DNA of 64,000 bases from Elymus sibiricus (GCA_039707655.1 CM077666.1:242884166-242948165); one strand, 5' to 3'. Positions 1 to 10,425 are shown, counted from the first letter of the stretch. Numbers and translations are program-made. The notes: a model not told the origin generated them from the letters alone.

Positions 1-181
1 GCTCCGACAAGGGGGCTTTCAACCTTGTCGTCGAGCCATACGCTCCGACAAGGGCTGTTTTTCTTAAACAACTATACTTCCAGAAGGAAAGGGCATGGCA
101 GTCATGGCCCACGCCAAATTTGGCCCCACCTCCAGCATCGAGATCTTTGAGTTCTCTGCTGAAGGCGGGCCCGGGGGCTCC
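1..181 (+). mobile_element. 3' internal end of a Gypsy element with polypurine tract
   Basis: Non-coding tail of an LTR element whose body lies left of the window. It contains two copies of a CGCTCCGACAAGGG motif. It ends in a G-rich tract (GGCGGGCCCGGGGGCTCC, about 164-181) directly before an LTR that starts TGTCGG. A purine/G-rich tract abutting an LTR start is the usual plus-strand primer site of plant Gypsy elements. No protein-coding content is recognisable. Confidence 0.7.
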
Positions 182-964
182 TGTCGGTGTACTAAAGTTT
201 GGGTCTCTTTAGTACCCCATACTTGTGCACGGACGATTGTAGCCGTACCAGCGGCAAGGCCTGCCAGAGAGTAGCTGGAAACAGATACAAGATTATCAAG
301 AAGGCATTCAAGCTAACGATCAGAAGATAGAGACCGAAGACTGAATTCCCGACAAGATCCTTGCCGGGAAGGCTCGCGAAGGCCCGGCAAGCCCTTGCAC
401 CCGGCAAGATCCCACCGCTCCAGCACAGTGCCACCGCTCCAGCGCAGCGACCAGCCCGTCGTTTAGGGCTTGTCCTCCTGGTTGCGTGGCACAGCACTGA
501 CCGCGGAAGGGGTTAAGCGGTGCTGATGGGACGGGCCCTTTTTCCGTCCCCGAGAAAGTAAGGACACCTAAACGAAGCATTAAATGCGTTTGTCCTAAGA
601 CGTCAGTGGTAATGATGTAACACTGTAGCTACTTTACACCTCTTGTACTGCTGTCCGCCACTGTTGGTGACCCCTTCGACGTATAAAAGGAGGCCCAAGG
701 CGTAGCTACAGAGGGAGGACCCTTTTAGCCCATTCTGCATGCGTAGCTGCTGCTCGAACGTACTGTTCATCGCAAGCGCTCCGTGTACTTGAGCTAAGAA
801 CATTCATAATACAACCAAAGCAGGAGTAGGGTATTACGCTTCTCAGCGGCCCGAACCTGGGTAAAGATCCCCACGTTGATCGTTGGATCCGCTCTTTGTG
901 CATATCTTTTCCCTGCCGAACCGTAAAGGGATCCACGCGATCCCATAGGTGTCGTACGCCGACA
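182..964 (+). mobile_element. 3' LTR of a Gypsy retrotransposon
   Basis: About 783 bp, bounded by TGTCGG at 182 and CCGACA at 964, a perfect 6-bp terminal inverted repeat of TG...CA type. A TATA box lies at 682-689. Downstream of it is a stretch (about 820-866) with CAGGAGTAGGGT and CCCGAACCTGGGTA motifs, which recurs in the LTRs of elements C and D in this window. The next 5 bp, GATAC, would be the TSD, but the left end is outside the window. Short open frames here are chance. Confidence 0.75.
682..689 (+). promoter_or_regulatory. TATA box of the first LTR
   Basis: TATAAAAG lies in the middle of the LTR at 182-964, the usual place for the RNA polymerase II promoter of an LTR element. Confidence 0.55.
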
Positions 965-1579
965 GATACTGTGAAACAAAGGATGTATAAAATAGCTGCA
1001 GTGACGTAACATGTTCTTAAAAAGTATACTTTTCCTTGGGATTTTGACTTACCATATCAGTGGTAAGCCTAGAGTAAAATGCATCATAGTCCTAAATTTT
1101 TTGTAAGTTAGTCCTAATTCTTCAAAATTGCACATCTACGTCCTAGAAGCATCCAAGTCGTTCACGGCAGGTCCTATGCAGCTCTATTCCCGTTTGACCT
1201 GCACGTGAGGCAAGTTGACCACCACCACATAGGCAATATTTTGAACAGAACACCCTGATTTTTTGCTCTTCTTATTTAGTGGCCTCTCTCTCTCTCTTCT
1301 CCAACTGCTCTCTCAAACCCACTCACATCACATCCCAGTCAGCCATGGAGGAGCTCCCACTGCGCCACGTCAGCTACGGCCTACAGCCGCCTATCGTGGC
1401 CAGCAGTGCTTGTCGAGTATGTGTTGTCGCTGTGGTGCTAAGGTCCAGGCTGAGTAGCAGCCTCACCATCATTTGCACCACTCAGACCAAATCATTCACA
1501 CACGCAAGCACAATATGGCTCCAGGCCCAGAGCCAGGAGTCACAATCAGCTAACTATAGCAAACAGTGATGTGAATCAC

Positions 1580-1908
1580 GAGCCCGTTTAAGTAGAGAGA
1601 TGGACGGAGAGAAGCAAATACCAAAAAAGATGGCCGTGCGGCGTGCTCACCAGCCCAAACGTGATGGCGAGGCGTTCGCTGGGTACATGCCGTGCAGCAC
1701 AAGGCGGGCGTCCGATATGTACCCTGCCATGCGTAACTCCTCGTGCAGCTCGCACACATCTTGTACACCTCCCTCTGCTTTGTCTGCGCCCTTGCCTGGC
1801 GCCGGCCTTGACGCTCCATCTAGGACGCGCCATGCGTCGCTAAGGGGCATCGAACCAGTTTCAGGGCGCGCGGCAGATGATGATCTGCCAAGAACCTGAT
1901 TTTGGGGG
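1580..1908 (-). pseudogene. Captured fragment of a PPR protein, E/DYW region
   Basis: The minus strand encodes CELHEELRMAGYISDARLVLH and then, after a shift of frame and loss of a few residues, SERLAITFGLVSTP. These match the hallmark end of plant pentatricopeptide-repeat proteins, which act in organelle RNA editing: a helix before AGYxPDTxxVLHDV, then YHSERLAIAFGLISTP, the start of the DYW domain. Only the E/DYW junction is present. There are no PPR repeats upstream and no zinc-binding HxE or terminal DYW motif downstream. The frame break and the position between transposon TIRs mark it as a transduplicated non-functional fragment. Confidence 0.6.
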
Positions 1909-2181
1909 AGCAATTAACGTGCTCAACGAAATGCTTTAACGGAGAGGCAGCGCCGGCTCGTCAGGCCAACTCGCGCTGGAAGAGTAGGTCGCGGTTCTCC
2001 AGTGCTACGCTGACACATGCTCGCTAGCCATAGCACTGGAGAACCGCGACCTACTCTTCCAGCGCGAGTTGGCCTGACGAGCCGACGCTGCCTCTCCGTT
2101 AAAGCATTTCGTTGAGCACGTTAATTGCTCCCCCAAAATCAGGTTCTTGGCAGATCATCATCTGCCGCGCGCCCTGAAACT
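1857..2181. repeat. Long near-perfect hairpin inside the TIR element
   Basis: Left arm 1857-2007 and right arm 2031-2181 are reverse complements over about 151 bp, with essentially one visible mismatch, around a 23-bp spacer. The left arm starts AGTTTCAGGGCGCGC and the right arm ends with its complement. Transcription through it would give a long dsRNA stem. The arm also duplicates the edge of the captured PPR fragment. Confidence 0.9.
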
Positions 2182-2275
2182 TATCCAGCAGAGCACCATG
2201 TCGCGCACCCTGCAGCGTCGTGCAGTTGCCTCCACCCGCCATTAGCTGACGCCGCCCCGCGCACTGTTAGACTGC

Positions 2276-2278
<3 letters not shown>

Positions 2279-2311
<33 letters not shown>
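2279..2311 (+). repeat. (GA)n microsatellite
   Basis: Uninterrupted GA dinucleotide run of about 32 bp within the right half of the TIR element. Confidence 0.95.
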
Positions 2312-2314
<3 letters not shown>

Positions 2315-2632
2315 ACGCCGGGGTTCCACCGTTGCCATTAAGACACTTCCCTTTTCCGGCGTGCCCCAAGAAAATCTCCGGCGTGCGACAGGGATGCGTA
2401 CAGAGAGCAGGTTGCCGCTGACAGAGCCACGCCAGAACGTCCAAAAAATTAGAGGACGGAGTTTTTCAGGGGGGTTTTGCAGGAAATGTTGTCTACATGG
2501 CAGTGGTCAACCGGCCACCTGTGGGCATGAACGACTTAAATACTTCTAGGACATAGATATGCAGTTTTACAGAATTAGGACTAACTTGACACCTCCAGAA
2601 AAATATTAGGACCTTTGATGCATTTTACTCTA

Positions 2633-4207
2633 TTTCCTAGGAATGAGAATCTTCATGTGTACAAAATCACTTCACAGAACTCACATTTACTTGGCATTAA
2701 CTAATTATATAACCATGAGGGTGGTAAACATTAATGGTATTCAAAACAAGGAACAACAAACAACAGGATTAGGAAAATTATGTAACCTGTTCACGTCTCG
2801 AAGTTAGAAACACAAAAAGGTATATGGAGAGTATAAGATATAAATGGGAGTCCTCATTGGCACAAGGCAATTCATCCCTCCAACACCTGTCAAGAAATTA
2901 TCTGCATCTGTGATTATGGTCTGTGTGCAAGATAGGGCAGAAATAATTTGGAGATAAGCGCTTCATGGGAAATATTCAAGGGGTTTGTTGTCAAATCACA
3001 GTTATAATGTATTACTTAGCTGTAAACAGTTACCTGTACATCAGAGGATGTCAGATTATCAGTATGCTCTATAGAATCAATATTTCACGGGTATAATGTT
3101 TTTCTGGTTAAAGGAATACAAAACATCAGAGTATAAAAAAAATCCTATGGTATGATGCTTGCAGTTTATCTAGAAAGAAACCAACTTCACAGAAAGGGCT
3201 TGCCAGATAAGGATGGTCTAGGCAGCAAATATAATTGACAAATTTATTCTATACATTGAACTATGAAATGATAGTGGTGTACAGCTACTATACAGTAAAA
3301 CAAAATTCAAGTTCAGCAATAGAAGCACAAATTAAAAAAAGTTATGGATAAATAGACCATAATATCATGAATTATAGCTCCTACATTAGTATCAGATTCC
3401 ATCATGCCTTGCAGAAAAGATTATTTGAATCAATTATGGTAATCCAAATAGTTCTAGTGTAATACTACTGGCATACTCATCAATCTTATTAAGAAGCTCG
3501 AAAGAAAGACTTTACTTCCTCTTTGACTATATCAAGTGTGCTACCAAAGAAGGTGTATTCATTACACATAAAAACATTTGCCACTTAAGGATTTTAGACC
3601 CTCATCAGTGAAATAATAGCAAATCACCCCAAAAAAATCATGAAACGTTAAGTTTTATCTTCAGAAGTTCAGTAGATCACCATCAGTCATGTCAAACACC
3701 AAACGTAATAAAATAGAAACTGTGGCCTAGTAATCTACCAAAGATGAGGCAACAAAGCATTCGTGACTAGTACTGTCCACAGCATGACATATTATGGACA
3801 GTATACTCACTAAAAGGGCCGGAGAACTCATGTTTAAATAATTATCTACCATGGATTCAGTTATAATATATATAAATTGTGTAGCTAATGACAATAGAGC
3901 CTCAAAGATGATTCCTTTGCCCATTTTCGAAAAAACAATTGATTTCCTTGATTCAAAACAACTGGCCTCAGAAACATTATGAAACTCAACATGATAGGGA
4001 TTGTCATCATCAGGAAAAAATTAACTCAACATGTGTTTCAAAGTAGCTAATTGCTGAAGGAATAAATCACACCATTCATGCAGAATCTTTACTGTAACCA
4101 GCAGATCTGATTAAACTAGAACATGAACATTAAGGATAACTGAGGTAAATAACAAAAGAACAAAGACACATCATCGCATCTCCAACTATGCTTCCATCCA
4201 GCTTAAT
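2633..4207. other. AT-rich intergenic flank, no gene seen
   Basis: About 1.6 kb of AT-rich sequence between the TIR element and the stop codon of the ALP1-like gene. Only short open frames occur. The part next to 4207 probably includes that gene's 3' UTR and polyadenylation region. I see no repeat termini here. Confidence 0.5.
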
Positions 4208-5839
4208 TCAGTTTGATATTGCTTCATAAGTTGGGAGATGTCCTGTAATGATCTCTCTAATTACTTTGCCATTAGGATTCTCTTGCTGGCAGTTCTCTTC
4301 ACTATAACCATTATCATGATGATCTGGAAGCTGAATATCCGGAAGCAGTTTGTCGTTGCAGTCCAGAATTATATTGTGAAGCAGACAGCACACCAGGATG
4401 ATACTCGGTAACTTATTTTTATCAGGCCTCCACATGACTTTGTGCAAGATCTTCCAGGAGCCTTTCAGCCGTGCCAATGCTCTTGTTCCAAGCATCCTTG
4501 CAGTTTTTTGCCGGGCATTAAAGTTGACCATTGGGGTAGATAGACTTTCTCCTTGGTACGGAGTCATAAGCCATGGCAGTAGAGGATAACACATGTCACC
4601 AACAATGAATTCCCTTATTTCTGAATCCTCCCGTGAAGTTCTGACAGGACCATTCAAGCGTTTTCCAGCCTCACAGAGCTTGTAAAACCCAGAGCATTTT
4701 AACAAGCGTGAGAATGTCATGCTCCCTGGCCAACCGGTGACAATATCAATAAATCTCATCTCATCGTCAACAATACCTTGCAGGAACATACTGTAGTTTT
4801 TCGCAGGGTCACACCAGTCTTCAGATGACTCAACAGCAGGAAGCGTCATGATAATGTGTGTGGCATCAATGGCACCGCAGCAATTTGGTAGACCAGAGAC
4901 AGCCTCCACCCTAGCTTTGATCTCCTCCATCCTCTCCTGGCCCGGCCACACCAAATGATGCCGAGCCCTCTCTTCCATCGACTCGATAAACCTCCATGTG
5001 ACTTGGGAAACTGTAGACTGCCCCACACCAAAAGCAGCTCCAACGGACACCTGCGAATCCCCAGATGCCAGCCTCCTCATGGCAATTGCTACTTGCTTCT
5101 CCACACTAAGCAGTCTCCCCTCAATGTTGATCAGCCCAGAAGGTGGCCTCGATATCAAATCCTCCCGTACAATCGAGCAGATGTAGTCAAAAGTCCTCCT
5201 CGATGTCCTGAAGAAGTACCTGAACGCTTCCTCATCATCTGAAGGCACTGGAGCACGACCACCTGTCCAACAGAGTGAATAAAAACTCAAAATTATATCT
5301 CTGAGATTCGTCTCGACGGCATCGCATTGCAAGGTCGCAATTAATCTACAAGATTCGTGCTTCCAGCAAGAACACGGCTGCCCACCCCAAAATCTTGGCA
5401 AAGTACATACACAAACACACCAAACAAGATTGGCTGCCGAATGGAGCGATTTTTTTGGGGGGGCAAGAAACGGTCAGGGTTTGGGGGAGATGAAAGCGCG
5501 AGGGTTTGGGAGGTGCGTACCTGATTCGGCTTCCTTGTGGAGTTCCGCGTGCTTGCTGAGGAAGACATACCACCATTCCGTATCGGGGCCACGAAGGTCC
5601 GCCGGAAGCAACGCCAACGAGCCGCCGGACTTGGCTCTCTTGACCTTGCTGGCGTCCTTGGTCTTCGCCTCGCTGGAGTCATCGATCTTGGTCTCGCCGG
5701 AGTCACTGATCTTCCGCTTGGCCTTTTTGGGCTTCTTCACCGGAGCCATCTTCTGACTCATCTCCTCTATCCTGCCGCCGCCTTCCAACCCTTCTTGCTC
5801 TTGTCCGGTGGCTTTCTCTTCGCTTCCTTGGGAACCCAT
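4208..5839 (-). CDS. ALP1/HARBI1-like domesticated Harbinger transposase (two exons)
   Basis: Exons run 5839-5521 and 5262-4208. The intron has a GTACGC donor and a TTGGACAG acceptor, and joining keeps frame to give 457 aa. The chosen ATG (5839) sits in an ACCATGG context; an in-frame ATG lies upstream at 5884. The N-terminus is charged with a Lys-rich stretch (about 32-43), probably a nuclear signal. A helix-turn-helix-like segment is at about 177-202. The DDE nuclease domain has Asp239 (GAIDATH) and Asp279 (FIDIVTGWPGS), but the usual Glu of the ERAF motif is Thr366 (LGTRALARLKG), so cleavage activity is doubtful. In Arabidopsis, ALP1-type proteins act in the nucleus with Polycomb PRC2. The family call is firm; the role is inferred. 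An open frame, a clean intron and no TIRs nearby argue for a host gene rather than a live transposon. Confidence 0.85.
5263..5520 (-). other. Intron of the ALP1-like gene
   Basis: 258-bp GT-AG intron. Splicing joins the residues before and after it as HKEAES then GGRAPVPSDDEEAF, the usual family sequence. Translation without splicing would put an unrelated stretch in front of the nuclease domain. Confidence 0.8.
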
Positions 5840-6754
5840 GGTGCTTCTACCAGCAACACCGACGAGTGGGTCTCTCAAGAACAAAAGACGCTAACAGGTG
5901 GGGCCATCCTATTGCCGTGTGCCTGTGTGGGGTCCACATGTTGCATCATTTTTCCTTTATTTATTTTATAAAACACAATATTTATACTCCCTTATCCTTC
6001 ATAATCTTGATATGTATGACAATTAATACAGAATAATAATTGACGAGCATTCATCTGGGACAGTTTTTAGGCCGTGGGACCCATGACTATCTCTTTCTAT
6101 TTTTTCGCATTTCTTTATTATCTCTCCTCCTAAAGGGGGACTTGGTAATCTTCGTTCCACGGTTTTTTTGTCTCATCTCCCATCTTCGTCTAGTTTTTTT
6201 CGCCTCAGCTTAACCATCGTCTATTTCGTCTGGGTTTTTTTGCCTCACCCCCCACCACCCTTTCCCGTTGGTTTTTTTTCGCTTCACCTCCACCACAACG
6301 AGAAAAAAATCTCTACTCCTAAAGGGGGACTTGGTAGTCTCACCTCACATCCCACCACTCCTATGGTTCGCCCACGAATGTATTCCACGCCCATAATAAC
6401 GACGTACTTGGGCCGGCCCATTAACACGTTCGTTGACGCACACGCACGCCCTGGACCCGATCCTTCCGACGCCTGCCCATGCTCGCGTCCTCGCGCCGCC
6501 GTCCTCTCTTCTTCTCTCCGATCTCCTCGTCTGATCTTGACCTCATCCCTTGGACATTAGGGCCCTGGCCGAGGCCGGCGACTTCTCGGCTCCCCGGGCC
6601 CTGGCCGACGCCGTCACATCCGATGCCGGCCACTCCTCCACGGCCTCATGCCCTGCCACCGTCGAGGAGCCGGCCTGACCTCGATCCCTTAGATGACAGG
6701 TTTGGACCATTCCCTTGCCATTATCCCTCGATCCCTTGATTCGTCTCCATCCCG
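5840..6754. other. Upstream region of the ALP1-like gene with short imperfect repeats
   Basis: This should hold the 5' UTR and promoter of the minus-strand gene. No clear TATA box was chosen. A CTCCTAAAGGGGGACTTGGTA block occurs twice (about 6126-6149 and 6317-6338), with T-rich stretches followed by CGCCTCA or GCCTCAC between. 6400-6740 is C/G-rich without a convincing coding frame. Confidence 0.45.
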
Positions 6755-7240
6755 GCAAAAAATTGAGAACAAGTGCATGCTACGAAGAAAATGGTTCCCT
6801 TGCTACAGGCCCAGACCCAGGCTGAACACACGATTAAAAATTCACTTGTTTCTTCTCCATCCCGATAAAAAACTGATTACAAGTGCATGTTACGAAGAAA
6901 ATGGTTCCCGCGAACCAACCTGTGGTTGGATGGTTAGAGGGATTGTGGTATCCCCGGTCCACCAGGGTTCAAATCTTGGTGCTCGCATTTATTCCTGGAA
7001 TTATTTCAGGATTTCCGGCGATGCGCATTCAGTGGGAGGAGACGTTCCCGTCGACGACGAGGTGCCTACGGTGACTTCGTAAATTTCAAGATGATATGCC
7101 GGCTCAGTCTCTCGGAGGTGCTCATAGGGGTAGGGTGTGCGTGTGTGCGTTCATAGGGGTGAGTGTATGCGCGTGTATATGAGCGCTTGCGTCTGTACTG
7201 TGTTCAAAAAAAAATGGTTCCCTTGCTACAGGCCCAGAAC
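6755..7240. repeat. Tandem duplication of about 100 bp, second copy split by a SINE
   Basis: A unit beginning TCTCCATCCCG, followed by AAGTGCATG, TACGAAGAAAATGGTTCCC and TTGCTACAGGCCCAGA, occurs at about 6755-6816. It recurs from about 6857, where the SINE at 6910-7210 interrupts it; it resumes at 7211 with AAAATGGTTCCCTTGC. Removing the SINE restores the second copy. Confidence 0.8.
6910..7210 (+). mobile_element. Au SINE (tRNA-derived retroposon)
   Basis: The 5' part contains GGTTGGATGGTTAGAG and GGTTCAAATCTTGG, matching the A-box and B-box of a tRNA-type RNA polymerase III promoter. The rest has the familiar body of Au, a SINE family known from Aegilops and wheat (GGCGATGCGCATTCAGTGGG, CTCATAGGGGTAGGGTG, GCGTGTATATGAGCGC), and ends TGTTC plus an A run. 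It is flanked by the 12-bp duplication AAAATGGTTCCC (6898-6909 and 7211-7222). The length of about 300 bp is nearly complete apart from tail differences. Confidence 0.9.
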
Positions 7241-7346
7241 TAGGAGTACTCCCTGCTCGAGCGATACGTCGGTGCAATGCTCCAGAAAGTTTTGATGCGC
7301 CCATGAGTTCTGCATAAAAAAAGTTCATTTTTGGTTAAATGAAAAT

Positions 7347-7435
7347 GCTCTAGAAATATTTTGTGCCAACAAACCTATATACGTACCTGTACATGTAAGT
7401 GCTCCAGAAATAGTTTGTGCTAACAAACCTATATA
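7347..7435. repeat. 54-bp tandem duplication, second copy split by a retroposon
   Basis: GCTCTAGAAATATTTTGTGC at 7347 and GCTCCAGAAATAGTTTGTGC at 7401 start two copies of a 54-bp unit ending in ACAAACCTATATACGTAC. The second copy is cut at ACCTATATA by the element at 7436-9403 and continues after it. Confidence 0.75.
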
Positions 7436-9403
7436 AAAAACAAAATTCACGCCCCCGCGTCGCTCCTCCCAGGGGCGACACGGGCGGACACCAAAACCGC
7501 CGCCGCCGGCGTCCCCTCTCTCCGTCTACCCCCCTCGCCGCCGCCGGAGGATGCGGCTGGGCAAAGCCCGTGCGCGGACGGTGGAGGCGGGGCAGGGCTT
7601 GGCCCTGGTGCTGCAGCTGGCCGCTCGTAGGGCGGCGGCTGGGCTCGCGCCACTGGCTGTGCTCGGGGCGGTGGTGACGCTCGGCGTCAGTGGAGGCTCG
7701 CGGCGGAGGGGAGGCGTAGTGCTGCGTCGGACGGCGGTGGTCGCAGCCTTGCGGGCCCGATCTGGGCTTGTGCGGGTCTGCGGCTTGGGCGCTCGATCTT
7801 GGCTGCGTGGTGGTCGGCCGGTGCGCCGACGACCGGATCCGGCGCTGGTGACTCCGTCTGGGGCCGGCTTTCTGCGGGCGGTGGCAGCGCGCGTGGAGCT
7901 CGGCAGAGTCCGGGTTGCGAGGGGAGCGGACTGGCTGTGGATGGTCGCCTATGGCCGGGATTCTCTGGATCTGGGCCGGCGGCTTTGATTTCTGCCGTTG
8001 CTGTGGTTCCCTCTGGCTGGTGGAGCCCCGATGTGGTGCCGGTGGGCGGTAATGGGGTGCTGAGGACGCCGGGGCAGCGGCCCCGGAGCTGAGGTCGGCT
8101 ATCTTGCCGGCAAGATGTCTGCTGTTGGCTGTCGCAGCGTGAGGTGCTGCGGTTGGCTGCTGCAGGGTGCGCCCGTGTGATGCTTGCGGGTGTGCAAGCT
8201 CGGGCGGTTGGGGTGGCGAGGTGCGGCGGCTGCTGCACCACGAGGTGGAGCCGGTGGACGTCGACCGGGGGATTGTGTGATGTGCAGTGCTTCAGATCTG
8301 CTCGGATTCGGAGGTGTGGAGGAGCTCCGGGCGAAAGTCCAGCACTGACTTTGGGTCGGTGCCAGCAACAGCGGCGCCATGGCCATGGTGTCGTTCCCCT
8401 TCTTGGAGGTGTTGCCGTGGAGCTCCATTACACGACTCTCCGGGAGAAATCTCTAGCTTCGGATGGTCGAAGCGGGCGATGATGGCGGCTACGTCGTTTC
8501 CTTCTTTGAGGTATCGCCTTGGAGAGTCAGCATATTGCGGTTTGCACGGATCTCTTCGTCGGCGGGGACAGTGGACGTCGGAGCGGCGGCTCCGGGTGGT
8601 TTCTGATTGTGCGCCGAGATGGCGATCTCGGGAACAATGCGAGTGGCAGCTCTATGAGGTGGGGCTCTATCTCGACATTGGTTGGGTGGCATCCTTGTCC
8701 CGCTTGGGCAGTGGGGGTGTCGGCTCGGTCGATGCGCCCCAGAGGGGGCGGTCTGACTTTATGTCGGGGCGGCGGCCCCGGATGTGGTGCGACATTCGTG
8801 GTCTGCGAGCGATTGCCTTGAGCAGCGTGGGCTGCGGGCAGCTGGGCTGTGCGGCGTTGTTGCTCGAGGGGAGCGATGGTATGTCGGGGCGGTGGCCCCG
8901 GAAGGCGGTGCCGGTGGAGTGCGCTGGGCGCGACGGAGTGGTGGATGTCGGGGCGGCAGCCCCGAGAGGATCTCTGTGGCGACCAGGCTTCTGTGGCAAC
9001 GATGATGGTGGGAGCGATGTCGGCGACGCGGCAATGGTTGCGGTAGTCGGCTCTTCTCCGGCGTGTCCGCGGTATTGCCTCGGTTTGTTTGTTGCTGTGG
9101 AGTCGAAGCTGTGGCGGCGAGCCCTGTGGTATACGATGACTGGCTGCAAGTGGCCCGTTCGGTGATCTTTCCCAGCTTTCGCCTGGTTTTGTTCTTCTGA
9201 GTTCTCCGTCAGAGTCGGAGCTGCGTTGTCTGGCTGCAGGTCAACATGTTGTCGATGAGGGTGGGCTTTGCCCTGTGTGTGTCAGTTGGGAATGGGCTTG
9301 GCCCTTGTTGTTCCGGTTTTTGCCCGGTTTTCCATAATTAACTGGGCAATTCTCTTCTGCTTATTTAATAGATGAGGCAATCTTTGCCTCCCTTTCGAAA
9401 AAA
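7436..9403 (+). mobile_element. GC-rich non-autonomous poly(A) retroposon (LINE-mobilised type)
   Basis: About 1.97 kb of GC-rich sequence flanked by an exact 11-bp duplication AAACCTATATA (7425-7435 and 9404-9414). It ends with a pyrimidine/T-rich 3' tail, CTTTGCCTCCCTTTCG and an A run. TSD plus poly(A) is the signature of target-primed reverse transcription. The open frames inside (for example 8287-9165) are GC-driven and encode no recognisable domain; no endonuclease or RT is present. It may be a LINE 5'UTR joined to a LINE 3' end, or a family mobilised in trans. It carries several CGGGGCGGCGGCCCCG-type palindromes. Confidence 0.65.
8057..8966. repeat. Dispersed GC palindromes in the retroposon
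   Basis: Five short hairpin-forming copies of a GTCGGGGCGGCGGCCCCGGA-like motif lie at about 8066, 8574, 8764, 8883 and 8945, with single-base variants that mostly keep the GGGGC...GCCCC pairing. Confidence 0.6.
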
Positions 9404-9414
9404 AAACCTATATA

Positions 9415-9880
9415 CGTACATGCATGGGTTATAATTGATAGTCTAGCTAGCTCAGACTGTCGTGTACTTGAGTGCTCCAACATGATTTACATAGGAAAAA
9501 ATATGAAATGAAATGAAATATGTGCTCCAACATCATTTTGTCTTGGCAGTCTTTGATCAAGTGAACTATGTATTCGACTGCATCTTACATGCATAGGAAC
9601 CAGATTGAAAATGTTTCATACCATTTTGGTTCAGAAATGGTCAAGCATCCGCTATCTTGTGAGAAGTACTTTGAGCCTTCATGGTGAGTTCAAAACCCCA
9701 TTATGTAGTTCAGAACCTTCGTGGTGGCCAAGCGCCCGCTATCTGTGCATCATGTAAGTCTGCATAACATGATCTTACGAAAGAAAAAGGAGAGAGGCGG
9801 AGTTAAGAGTCTCCTGCAAGAACTGTGACACTCTGTTGCGATAAGCGAAATGGGAACTTTACGTATTTTTAGATAGGAGA
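9415..9880. other. Intergenic sequence, no gene seen
   Basis: AT-rich unique-looking DNA. Short echoes such as GTGCTCCAACAT (twice) and GCATCCGCTATCT/GCGCCCGCTATCT (once each) are present. No coding or structural signal is supported. Confidence 0.4.
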
Positions 9881-9899
9881 GATTGTTCAAATGTATGAA

Positions 9900-10425
9900 A
9901 CATGTTAACTTCTTTCAGGTAAAAATGGGAAATACAAATAGCAAGAGAACCGAACAGGGTAAGGCGACAAGCGTACCTCAACAATCTCTTAGTGAATTAT
10001 CTGATGTACAGATACGTAATCAAAGGAATGCAGGTACATGTACATATTTCATGTTTGTAGTAAATGGCGGATTTCCCTAATATATTATAATTTATATATC
10101 TCTGTATGCTACAGAGGATATGGAAGCAACAAGCCTTGGCCGAACCGCTCTTGGTGACATCTCTAATGTGCGTCTTGATTCCTCAGGGTTTCCAGGTACA
10201 TGGTTCCGTAAATAACGTCTTATGTTGATCCATGTTATAGTGTACATGAATTGGTGTGGTATATGTGATCAAGCATTTGTATTTTCTTCTAAAGTAAGCC
10301 CCATGGGAAATTCAAATAGCATCACAGATGGACAGCGACCCCCTCTTGGTGATATATCTAACGTTGACATACTTTGGAACAACGTGGGATTATTGGAGCT
10401 ATTTCAGACTAAATATGTATGAATA
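9900..10425 (+). pseudogene. Three exon-like fragments with repeated LGDISN motifs
   Basis: Three short frames have plausible splice borders. The first (about 9921-10034) follows CTTTCAG and reads MGNTNSKRTEQGKATSVPQQ onward. The second (about 10113-10196) follows CTACAG and contains GRTALGDISNV, with GTACATGG after it. The third (from about 10299) reads MGNSNSITDGQRPPLGDISN. The repeated polar sequence with (P/A)LGDISNV resembles the low-complexity N-terminal exons of plant Helitron/PIF1-like helicase genes as I remember them. No helicase motif is present here. It is probably a broken gene or element fragment; identity is uncertain. Confidence 0.3.

Larger units (their letters stand above)
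1071..2632. mobile_element. Non-autonomous TIR DNA transposon (MULE-like) with captured gene sequence
   Basis: The ends are long imperfect terminal inverted repeats. AGAGTAAAATGCATCA at 1071 is mirrored by TGATGCATTTTACTCT ending at 2632, and similarity continues inward for roughly 170 bp (shared GTTAGTCCTAATTCT, GTCCTAGAAG and AAGTCGTTCA motifs). Long TIRs and an interior of captured gene sequence fit the Mutator-like/Pack-MULE type. No transposase frame is present. I could not find a convincing 9-bp target-site duplication (GGTAAGCCT against ATTTCCTAG), so the superfamily is inferred. The interior holds a PPR-DYW fragment, a long hairpin and a GA microsatellite. Confidence 0.65.

Noticed and set aside
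1062..2641. 9-bp target-site duplication for the TIR element
   Set aside because: The flanks GGTAAGCCT and ATTTCCTAG do not match; either it has decayed or the element ends are slightly different.
5980..6010. Stowaway-type MITE start (TACTCCCT)
   Set aside because: Only the first bases resemble the consensus and no inverted partner was found nearby.
8287..9165. 292-aa frame in the GC-rich retroposon
   Set aside because: No recognisable domain, Arg/Ser/Gly-rich, overlaps equally long frames on both strands as expected from GC-rich DNA.
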